Assembly: GCA_016200445.1 (NCBI GenBank)
Contig: JACQEQ010000135.1
Coordinates: 1-20,571 of the forward strand
DNA: 20,571 nucleotides
Reading direction: 5' to 3'
Source: Gammaproteobacteria bacterium
Lineage (GTDB): Bacteria; Pseudomonadota; Gammaproteobacteria; SG8-11
Shown here: positions 15,051 to 20,571 of the stretch, piece after piece
How the letters are laid out: each line of letters begins with the position of its first letter
How positions within the stretch are numbered: position 1 is the first letter of the stretch
Notes under the pieces: model-generated
Database searches by the model: none
What the model saw: the letters and a program-made list of their open reading frames with translations, nothing else
Told to the model about the DNA's origin: nothing
Translations under genes and position numbers: made by a program

Positions 15051-17021
15051 GTGCGCATCGCGACCAAACTTAAAATAGCTTCGAGCGCCGGCCTGATCAC
15101 CTGCTTCGTTCTGGCGTTGAGCCTGGGCTTGTCATTTATTCAACTTCAGGCGGCGAAACGCAGCAGCGGCATTATCGATGCGCTCAATGACAGCCAATTG
15201 GCCCGCAACGGATTGCGCGACCAGTACTTCGTACGCCGCGAACAACGTAGTCGCTTGCAGTGGGGAGAAAGCAACGCGGCGCTGCTAAATAACCTTCAGC
15301 AGCTGAAGGTCGAGTTACCCAGCGGGGTGGACCTGCGCACGCTCGAACGGCTTGGACAGAGCATCGAGGAAGGCGAGACGATTTTTCATCGCATCGTTGA
15401 AAACTGGGAAATGCTCGAGCATGCCGGGGCGAATCGAAATATCTACGACGAGCTCGATAAGCGCCTGTTCAGCCAGATGCTGTTGAAGGACGCCGCGACC
15501 CGCGACCAGGTCGATGCGCTGATAAAATCGAGTACCGGAAAGCTGATCGGAAGCGACCGTCAGCTGGTCGTCACGTTCGGGGTTACTACGTTATTTTTGG
15601 CCGTTGCACTCGTTTTTCTGTCGATTAATCTCGGTAGTTTGATTAGGCGGCGTTTGGCGGGTCTGCACCATGGTGCGCAGTTGCTCGCCCATGGCGATCT
15701 GAAGTTTCGTTTCAAACAGGCAGGGGACGATGAGTTCGCGGATCTCGCACTGGCCTTTAATGCGATGGCCGATAACCTGCAGAAGCAAGAGGAAACATTG
15801 GTTTCAGCCAAGCAGGCGGCGGAATCCGCCAACATTGCGAAAAGCCGCTTTCTGGCCAACATGTCGCATGAAATCCGCACGCCGATGAATGGGATCCTGG
15901 GCATGGCGCAGCTGCTGATGATGCCGAATCTCCAAGAGAGTCAGCGTGGCGACTATACCCGCACCATATTGTCTTCCGGGCAGACGTTGCTGGTGTTGTT
16001 GAATGACATCCTCGACTTGTCGAAAGTGGAGGCGGGCAAGCTACAGCTCGAAGCAAAAATTTTCGAAGCCGGACAGCTGTTGCAAGAAACCCAAATACTG
16101 TTCGTTGAAGCTGCGGCAAGTAAAAATCTGCGCATTGTAAATACCTGGAACGGACCGGCCGGTCAACGCTATCGGGCCGACTCGCACCGGGTGCGCCAGA
16201 TGTTATCCAATCTGGTGAGCAACGCAGTCAAGTTTACCCGCCAGGGGCAGGTGCGGATCGAGGCGTCGGAGCTTGAGCGCGATGCCGGTTCGGCGCTGCT
16301 GGAATTTTCCGTCGCCGATTCCGGTATCGGCATTCCCGCCGGTAAACAGGACAGTCTGTTCGAGCCGTTTTCGCAATCTGATGCGTCGACCACCCGGAAA
16401 TACGGCGGCACCGGTTTGGGTCTGTCGATTGTGCGCAGTATCGCCAGCCTGATGGGCGGCGCTGCGGGTGTAGAAAGCACGCCCGGAAAAGGCTCGCGCT
16501 TCTGGTTTCGTATCCGCGCCGGCCTGATTGCTGCGGGCGAAGACAGCCGCAGTGCGGCGCGACCGTTACCGGCAGCGGCCTCAATGCGTTTCCAGGGGCG
16601 CGTTCTGGTCGTCGAAGATAATCCGACCAATCGCATGGTGATGCAGGCGTTTTTGTCAAAACTTGGCGTGGACGTCGCGATGTCGAACGATGGCCAGCAA
16701 GGCGTGGATGAAATAATGCAAGGCGCAGCGCCGGATATCGTGTTGATGGATTTGCAAATGCCCGTGCTCGACGGCTATGCGGCAACCGAAAAGATACGCG
16801 CCTGGGAACTAAAAAATAACCGGCCGCGCGTGCCGATCATCGCGGTGACGGCAGACGCCTATGAGGCCGATCGCCAACGCTGTTTGACAGTAGGCATGGA
16901 CGAATTTATCTCCAAACCGATTCAGGTTGATACGCTCGCCGCACTCCTTGGAAAATGGCTGCATGCGGAAGCGGCAAATAAAATGCCGGGAGACGCAACC
17001 GGTACGGGCCTTGCTGGATAA
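15051..17021 (+). CDS. Hybrid sensor histidine kinase (HAMP-HisKA-HATPase-REC)
   Basis: A 656-residue inner-membrane kinase. TM1 is about residues 10-32, the mostly helical periplasmic domain about 33-170 and TM2 about 172-195. HAMP is about 196-248, followed by a short coiled coil (QAAESANIAKSRFLANM). HisKA carries His273 in MSHEIRTPMNG. HATPase_c has the N-box (NLVSNAVKF, 387-395), G1 DSGIG (423-427), the F-box region and G2 GTGLGL (453-458). The C-terminal receiver has Asp523 in VVEDN and the phospho-acceptor Asp567 in LMDLQMP, with ISKPI near the end. A terminal Hpt is missing, so a separate Hpt protein is needed to pass phosphate on; the Hpt-HD-GYP protein at 11560 is one candidate in this window. 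GTG start 6 bases after the binding-protein stop, with no good Shine-Dalgarno, suggests translational coupling with that gene. Confidence 0.93.
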   Translation: MRIATKLKIASSAGLITCFVLALSLGLSFIQLQAAKRSSGIIDALNDSQLARNGLRDQYFVRREQRSRLQWGESNAALLNNLQQLKVELPSGVDLRTLERLGQSIEEGETIFHRIVENWEMLEHAGANRNIYDELDKRLFSQMLLKDAATRDQVDALIKSSTGKLIGSDRQLVVTFGVTTLFLAVALVFLSINLGSLIRRRLAGLHHGAQLLAHGDLKFRFKQAGDDEFADLALAFNAMADNLQKQEETLVSAKQAAESANIAKSRFLANMSHEIRTPMNGILGMAQLLMMPNLQESQRGDYTRTILSSGQTLLVLLNDILDLSKVEAGKLQLEAKIFEAGQLLQETQILFVEAAASKNLRIVNTWNGPAGQRYRADSHRVRQMLSNLVSNAVKFTRQGQVRIEASELERDAGSALLEFSVADSGIGIPAGKQDSLFEPFSQSDASTTRKYGGTGLGLSIVRSIASLMGGAAGVESTPGKGSRFWFRIRAGLIAAGEDSRSAARPLPAAASMRFQGRVLVVEDNPTNRMVMQAFLSKLGVDVAMSNDGQQGVDEIMQGAAPDIVLMDLQMPVLDGYAATEKIRAWELKNNRPRVPIIAVTADAYEADRQRCLTVGMDEFISKPIQVDTLAALLGKWLHAEAANKMPGDATGTGLAG

Positions 17022-17055
17022 ATTTCAGCATCATTAGAAAGCAGGGCAACCGGCC

Positions 17056-17304
17056 GTGAGCAAAAAACTTTCAGTGCGCGTCGAACGCGTGGCAGACGCT
17101 ATCGCGCAGTATCTGATCGGCAATCCGCATGCAGCCGACACTGTGGCGGGGATTCAGAGCTGGTGGCTGTCTGGTGCTGCGCCGGGTGTTAACAGGATTG
17201 ATGTCGAGACCGCAGTTATTGCGCTAGTACAGCGCGGAGTGCTTGAGTGCCGCAGGTTACCGGACGGCGAGCGGGTTTATAGCTTGAAGAGGATAGACAA
17301 CTAA
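17056..17304 (+). CDS. Small winged-helix-like protein, unknown
   Basis: An 82-residue basic/acidic-balanced protein starting at GTG 17056, 34 bases after the hybrid kinase stop on the same strand. It has an N-terminal helix (VERVADAIAQYLI), a Trp-rich middle (IQSWWL), then a helix and a beta-hairpin with the layout of a winged helix: DVETAVIALVQRGVLECRRLPDGERVYSL. No family is recognised. It may belong to the sensor operon, or be the first gene associated with the protease cluster downstream; nothing in the sequence decides this. AGGG lies about 9 bases upstream. Coding is plausible but not certain. Confidence 0.55.
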   Translation: MSKKLSVRVERVADAIAQYLIGNPHAADTVAGIQSWWLSGAAPGVNRIDVETAVIALVQRGVLECRRLPDGERVYSLKRIDN

Positions 17305-17313
17305 AAGGAGAGA

Positions 17314-17362
17314 GGAGCGCGGGCGTCCCGTCCGCAGTTTGCGGCCGAGACCGCCGCGCTCC
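17314..17362. repeat. GC-rich three-hairpin palindromic element
   Basis: Terminal inverted repeats GGAGCGC (17314-17320) and GCGCTCC (17356-17362) flank an internal perfect hairpin CCGCA/TGCGG (17332-17344) and two weaker hairpins, giving a cruciform-like fold. It starts 10 bases after the stop of the small gene, so it could end or protect its mRNA, but there is no U-tract. The form recalls mobile palindromic units. It is a third repeat type, distinct from those at 5094 and 10608. Confidence 0.65.
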
Positions 17363-17462
17363 CATTACGGCGCTCCGTTGAGCTAAGGGGTGCAGAGCAC
17401 CAAGTGAGCCAGCCGTACGTACGCAGTTTGTCAAATGCCTCTACGGCAAAAAAAATCTTCGT

Positions 17463-17512
17463 GGAATTACGCATGGGTAAAATCCTGCCCACCTCGGCCC
17501 GCCGGTAATTCC
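17463..17512. repeat. Inverted repeat enclosing GCATGGGT...GCCCACC site
   Basis: GGAATTAC (17463-17470) and GTAATTCC (17505-17512) form a perfect 8-bp inverted repeat. Inside it, GCATGGGTAAAATCCTGCCC starts at 17471 with TGGG/CCCA half-sites (17474-17491). A second related site lies 82 bases further on (17553-17572). This could be a REP-type hairpin or a regulator binding site. Confidence 0.5.
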
Positions 17513-17552
17513 GTAGTGAAAAACCAATAGTTACCTAAAACAGAAATTTTTT

Positions 17553-17572
17553 GCATGGGTCGAAACTTACCC
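17553..17572. promoter_or_regulatory. Second GCATGGGT site with GGGT/ACCC half-sites
   Basis: GCATGGGTCGAAACTTACCC carries perfect GGGT (17557-17560) and ACCC (17569-17572) half-sites separated by 8 bases. It shares its first eight bases, several spacer bases and the CCCxCC end with the site at 17471, exactly 82 bases (about eight helical turns) upstream. It is a possible operator for the protease cluster; it could equally be a decayed repeat. Confidence 0.35.
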
Positions 17573-17573
17573 G

Positions 17574-17618
17574 CCCGCTGCTGTGGAAACAATTTCGTCC
17601 GCACTACTCCACAGCGGG
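17574..17618. repeat. Long hairpin upstream of protease gene
   Basis: CCCGCTG-CTG-TGGA on the left pairs with TCCACAGCGGG on the right (17608-17618) as an 11-bp stem with a three-base bulge and a loop of about 20 bases. It lies 171 bases before the protease start. No U-tract follows, so it is not a classic terminator; attenuator, operator or repeat remnant are options. Confidence 0.45.
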
Positions 17619-17789
17619 TTTGATCTATAAATTAAGCCATTTTTGATCAATGCACGCGCACTGGAACAGCGATTGCACAATAAAGTCATGCGCCGTAGCG
17701 GCGGGAACGGGTGGCCTGCCTTGTAAATAGCGGAACAAATACATGTGTAAAGCAGACCACGAGCGCTACATCGGGAAGGAAACGGTGAC

Positions 17790-19115
17790 ATGAAGCCTCA
17801 CATCACACTGAAGTTGCGGTCTGCATTGCGCGAGACGGTGTTGCCGTATTGGATCGATGCGATTGCGCGGCCGCAGTTGCGCAGCGAGCGGTTGCTACCC
17901 GCAGTCGACGCACTGTTCGCGCGCTATCGGCTCGCGTTCACCGCGACCCAAGAGTACGCCGCAGCGAACGGCTCGGCCTGGTCGCCGCAAGAAACCGGCA
18001 GCGGGCTGGATCGTGTATATCGCCTGGTGTTGCAATCGAATGCAAAAATTCCAGCGGAGCTGATTGACGCAATCCGCTTGCTGCCGGAAGTGGAGCAGGT
18101 GCGTAGCGGTGCTATCGGTGACATGGATTTGCAACCGCAGCGCGCACAGTCGTTCGGCGCGCGCACCAACCGCGCGGCGCGCGATGCCATTTATCTCGAT
18201 GAAGCGCAAACCTTCAGCCAGGGCGATGCGGCCATCACGGTGGCGATTCTCGATACGGGTGTCGACTTAAATCATCCGGAATATACGGACGCGCTGCTGC
18301 CCGGTTACGACTTTGTCGACATCTTGGACGGTGCCAGCGAATTCATCGGCGATTTTCTCGGCGCCGATCCGATCCCCGAAGACGAAGTCGGCCACGGTAC
18401 CCACGTCGCAGGAATTATCGCAGCGAAAGGTCAAAACATGCCCTGCGGTGTGGCGCCGCGCTGCCGGATTTTGCCGGTGCGCGTGCTCGCGGCGATGAGC
18501 AAAGACGGGCGGCGGGTCGGCGCCGGCTTGGTGGAAAATATCAACAACGGCGTCAAATGGGCCATCGATCGCGGCGCGCAGGTGATCAACATGTCGCTGG
18601 GCGTGCGCCATAGCGGCGGCGGGCTGCCGCATCAAGAGGTGATCGATTACGCACAACAGCACGGCGTGACCGTGGTCGCCGCCTCGGGCAATGACGGGCG
18701 GCAAGCCTTGTATTATCCCGGCGCTTTCCCCAGCGTGATCGCCGTCGGTGCGGCCGACGGCAGCGGCAACGTGGCTGATTTTTCCACCTTCGGCGACCAG
18801 GTGTCGTTCATCGCGCCGGGTGTCGACGTTTACAGCGCCGGCCTCCAGCACGGTTATGCTTTTTCTACCGGTACCTCGCATGCCGCGCCGTTTGTCACCG
18901 GTGCCGTTGCGTTGATGAAATCTTACGCGCGCGCGCAGGGCCGCGAGCTCAACGACCAACAAGTCAAACACGTGCTCAAACATACCAGCGACAAACTGGA
19001 TCGCGATTTTAAACACCCCAAGGCTGGCTACGGGCGGCTCAATCTCGCCGATGGCATGCGCTATCTCGACTACAAACTCAACTCGGTAAGGAGAACGTCT
19101 CATGTCTACCACTAG
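17790..19115 (+). CDS. Subtilisin-like serine protease (S8), no signal peptide
   Basis: A 441-residue S8 endopeptidase with the complete catalytic triad: Asp155 in AILDTGVDLNH, His202 in GHGTHVAGII and Ser363 in GTSHAAPFV. The oxyanion Asn301 is in AASGND. Catalysis is therefore expected. There is no signal peptide or lipobox and no membrane segment, so it is predicted to stay in the cytoplasm. Residues 1-150 are outside the catalytic core. The part around RVYRLVLQSNAKIPAELIDAIRLLPEVEQVRSG resembles an I9-type propeptide/inhibitor fold, which would keep the enzyme inactive until cleaved; that is inference. ATG 17790 is supported by GGAAGGAA ending 8 bases upstream. The stop lies 14 bases inside the next gene, so the two are translationally coupled. 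Substrate unknown; the two following proteins are the obvious candidates for substrate, inhibitor or sensor. Confidence 0.93.
   Translation: MKPHITLKLRSALRETVLPYWIDAIARPQLRSERLLPAVDALFARYRLAFTATQEYAAANGSAWSPQETGSGLDRVYRLVLQSNAKIPAELIDAIRLLPEVEQVRSGAIGDMDLQPQRAQSFGARTNRAARDAIYLDEAQTFSQGDAAITVAILDTGVDLNHPEYTDALLPGYDFVDILDGASEFIGDFLGADPIPEDEVGHGTHVAGIIAAKGQNMPCGVAPRCRILPVRVLAAMSKDGRRVGAGLVENINNGVKWAIDRGAQVINMSLGVRHSGGGLPHQEVIDYAQQHGVTVVAASGNDGRQALYYPGAFPSVIAVGAADGSGNVADFSTFGDQVSFIAPGVDVYSAGLQHGYAFSTGTSHAAPFVTGAVALMKSYARAQGRELNDQQVKHVLKHTSDKLDRDFKHPKAGYGRLNLADGMRYLDYKLNSVRRTSHVYH
19088..19093 (+). promoter_or_regulatory. Strong ribosome binding site inside protease gene
   Basis: AAGGAG sits 8 bases before ATG 19102, within the last codons of the protease gene. 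It fixes the start of the downstream gene and explains the 14-base overlap, tying expression of the two proteins together. Confidence 0.8.
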
Positions 19116-19815
19116 AAGACACGGCTCGATGTCCAGCAGCGAAAGCGGTTCTGAAGCAGCCGAACTGCCCACGCTTGAACTACCTGCGGCAGCGGAAGAA
19201 AGCCGCGACACCGCCGCATCAAAAGCGGCACGCGTAGCCAAGCCGATTGATTACGACGATGAAAAAGTCAAAGGCCGCTGGAAAAAAATCATGGACCGGC
19301 AACGCGAGGAACTCGACACCGATGTGTTAACCATTACACCGCCGCGGGCGCGTCTCGATGTGATCGCCAAGACGGTGTTGGACACGCTGTGCGCCAAGCT
19401 GATCAAGCAGGCTTACCCGAACAAGGAAGGTACGGCGAACAAGCCGGGCACGCCTGCGGAGCTGGAGAAGCAGGTGCGCGCCTATATCACCGAAAAAGGC
19501 TATGCCAGTGAAGTGAAAAAAGTCACTGACCGGCTCAACGCGCGGCGCATCACCGACGGACGGCGCTGGGTGTTGTCTACCACCTATATTTTTCTGCTGG
19601 CAAAACTGTTTCAGGAGCGTGCGACTGAAATCGAAGAGCTGATCAAAGACGATCTGGGCGTCGCTGAAAAAATCATGCTTGATTTGGAAGCCGAAGACGG
19701 TCCGCTCGACGTATTCGCCAATCTGGTCGTCAAGTCGGTGATGGAGCGCAATCGCATCGGCAAGAGCAAAACCTTGCTGGAACTCGTATCGCAGCAAGTG
19801 CGCAGTGCAATCTAA
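19102..19815 (+). CDS. Uncharacterised protease-linked protein (237 aa)
   Basis: I do not recognise the family. Residues 1-about 48 are low-complexity and acidic (Ser, Glu, Ala, e.g. MSSSESGSEAAELPTLELPA) and probably disordered; they look accessible to the neighbouring protease. From about 50 on the protein is highly charged and mostly helical: DDEKVKGRWKKIMDRQREEL, LDVIAKTVLDTLCAKLIKQA, RWVLSTTYIFLLAKLFQERATEIEELI. No membrane span or signal peptide is seen, and no nucleotide or metal motif. A strong ribosome site overlaps the protease end and the next gene starts 12 bases after its stop, so the three form one transcription unit. Possible roles include substrate, adaptor or inhibitor of the protease; none is shown by the sequence. 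Confidence 0.85.
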   Translation: MSTTRRHGSMSSSESGSEAAELPTLELPAAAEESRDTAASKAARVAKPIDYDDEKVKGRWKKIMDRQREELDTDVLTITPPRARLDVIAKTVLDTLCAKLIKQAYPNKEGTANKPGTPAELEKQVRAYITEKGYASEVKKVTDRLNARRITDGRRWVLSTTYIFLLAKLFQERATEIEELIKDDLGVAEKIMLDLEAEDGPLDVFANLVVKSVMERNRIGKSKTLLELVSQQVRSAI

Positions 19816-19827
19816 GGGGAGACGACC

Positions 19828-20571
19828 ATGATCACTGGCAAAACACCCAAGGTTCTACTCACTCCCGGCGGGCTCGAACCGGCGGTTCTGAAAATTATCG
19901 ACCTGCTCACGGCGCAGGCGCAATTACCGGTATTCATCGATATTTACATCGAACACGCGGGTATCGAAGCCGCGCGTTTCACCGGCGAAGTGCGTGCCGC
20001 AATGGTCGAGTATCTGCTGGATCGCGGCGCGGAGTTCGAAAGTATCGAGGCGGCGGAGCGCGGCGACTACGACGAATTATTCGCGCTTGCCTACGATACG
20101 GCGGTAACGCGCAAGGCCGGGCGTGACGATCCGATCGATGCCGCACATCAACCCGGCGGCGGAATGGCGGGCGCGGGCTGGGATTTCAGCGTCGACCTGT
20201 TCGACGAAGTCGAGCAGCAGGGCGTGGTGCGTGACAATATTCTGGCCGCCGGTGCCATCGACTACATCTTCGAACTCGGCGAACACATGGGCGTGTTCAA
20301 ACTGGTGGATGCCTTGGTGCTCAATTGGGCGAGCGGTTCCATCGACGTGGTCGAAGGCGAAGTGGTGTCGCGCATGTATCGCTATTGGAAGCTGCGCGAT
20401 CAACGCCCATCGCCGGAAGAGCGCGGCATGGTGTATCGCCGCGTCTTGAACAAAGGCAACGCCGATGTGCTCGACCGCATGGTGGTCAACGAGGAGGTCC
20501 CGAACCTCTGGCATAACCTGATGGCCGAGGTGGCCGACTACATCGACAAGACGGAAAAAGTCATGACCGGA
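19828..20571 (+). CDS. Uncharacterised acidic protein of protease cluster (3' partial)
   Basis: The frame begins at ATG 19828, with AAGGGGAG ending 6 bases upstream, and runs open through the window end (248 residues visible), so the C-terminus is missing. The protein begins MITGKTPKVLLTPGGLEPAVLKIIDLL and is acidic. It has a Gly-rich turn (QPGGGMAGAGWDFSVDLFDE) near residue 115 and helical segments such as NILAAGAIDYIFELGEHMGVFKLVDALVLNW and GEVVSRMYRYWKLRDQRPSPEERGMVYRRVL. No signal peptide or membrane span is seen. No family is recognised and no catalytic motif stands out. The codon pattern matches its neighbours, and the position 12 bases after the 237-residue gene places it in the same operon. 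Confidence 0.8.
   Translation, partial: MITGKTPKVLLTPGGLEPAVLKIIDLLTAQAQLPVFIDIYIEHAGIEAARFTGEVRAAMVEYLLDRGAEFESIEAAERGDYDELFALAYDTAVTRKAGRDDPIDAAHQPGGGMAGAGWDFSVDLFDEVEQQGVVRDNILAAGAIDYIFELGEHMGVFKLVDALVLNWASGSIDVVEGEVVSRMYRYWKLRDQRPSPEERGMVYRRVLNKGNADVLDRMVVNEEVPNLWHNLMAEVADYIDKTEKVMTG

Larger units (their letters stand above)
17305..17789. other. Gene-free 485-base region rich in inverted repeats
   Basis: No convincing gene on either strand. Short frames here are repeat-derived. The region holds, in order: a GC-rich palindromic element (17314-17362), an A-tract near 17449-17456, an inverted repeat enclosing a TGGG...CCCA site (17463-17512), a second related GCATGGGT site (17553-17572), a long hairpin (17574-17618), then an AT-richer stretch (17619-17665) before the leader of the protease gene. 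No clear promoter boxes were found. The leader of the protease cluster most likely starts within the last 150 bases. Confidence 0.7.

Noticed and set aside
17567..17791. 74-aa minus-strand frame upstream of the protease
   Set aside because: It covers a hairpin and the protease leader, has no convincing ribosome site and an unstructured translation.
18267..19241. Long minus-strand frame (324 aa) opposite the protease gene
   Set aside because: It is antisense to a gene with an intact catalytic triad; the His/Arg/Ala-rich composition is typical of a shadow frame in GC-rich DNA.
1..20571. CRISPR array, tRNA, rRNA or insertion sequence
   Set aside because: No regularly spaced direct repeats, cloverleaf, rRNA-like stretch or transposase was found by reading both strands.

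Overview
The window comes from a bacterial chromosome, most likely a gammaproteobacterium. The evidence is a GlyGly-CTERM-type surface anchor, a close Mak-type fructokinase, a full-length Lhr helicase, HD-GYP and sigma-54 signalling proteins, and GC-rich REP-like palindromes. Genes are dense on both strands. I see no rRNA, tRNA, CRISPR array, integrase or transposase. Family calls rest on motifs read by eye; no database search was run.

Left part (1-8250): the end of a DUF11-repeat surface protein with a C-terminal sorting tail; a ROK-family fructokinase (mak); an unidentified lipoprotein; and, convergent with it, the large helicase gene lhr on the minus strand. lhr sits 9 bases behind a polytopic membrane protein, probably in one operon. 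lhr has absorbed three separate GC-rich palindromic repeats inside its reading frame.

Middle (8318-13893): a fusion of a HAD-like phosphatase and a UbiA-family prenyl/phosphoribosyltransferase; an orphan ParA-type ATPase; a paired inverted repeat between convergent genes; a glyoxalase II/ETHE1-like metallo-hydrolase on the minus strand; an Hpt+HD-GYP fusion; and a sigma-54 activator without a receiver domain whose loop reads GAFTDA instead of GAFTGA.

Right part (14043-20571): a periplasmic substrate-binding lipoprotein (NMT1/THI5/SsuA type) sits 6 bases upstream of a hybrid histidine kinase, with no transporter genes beside it. This suggests a ligand-sensing pair rather than an importer. A small winged-helix-like ORF follows, then about 485 bases without a gene that are full of inverted repeats. 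Next come three tightly packed genes: a subtilisin-like protease without a signal peptide (overlapping the next gene by 14 bases), an uncharacterised 237-residue protein with a disordered acidic N-terminus, and an uncharacterised acidic protein cut by the window edge. This cytoplasmic protease cluster is the best candidate for an undescribed system. Its function cannot be read from the sequence.
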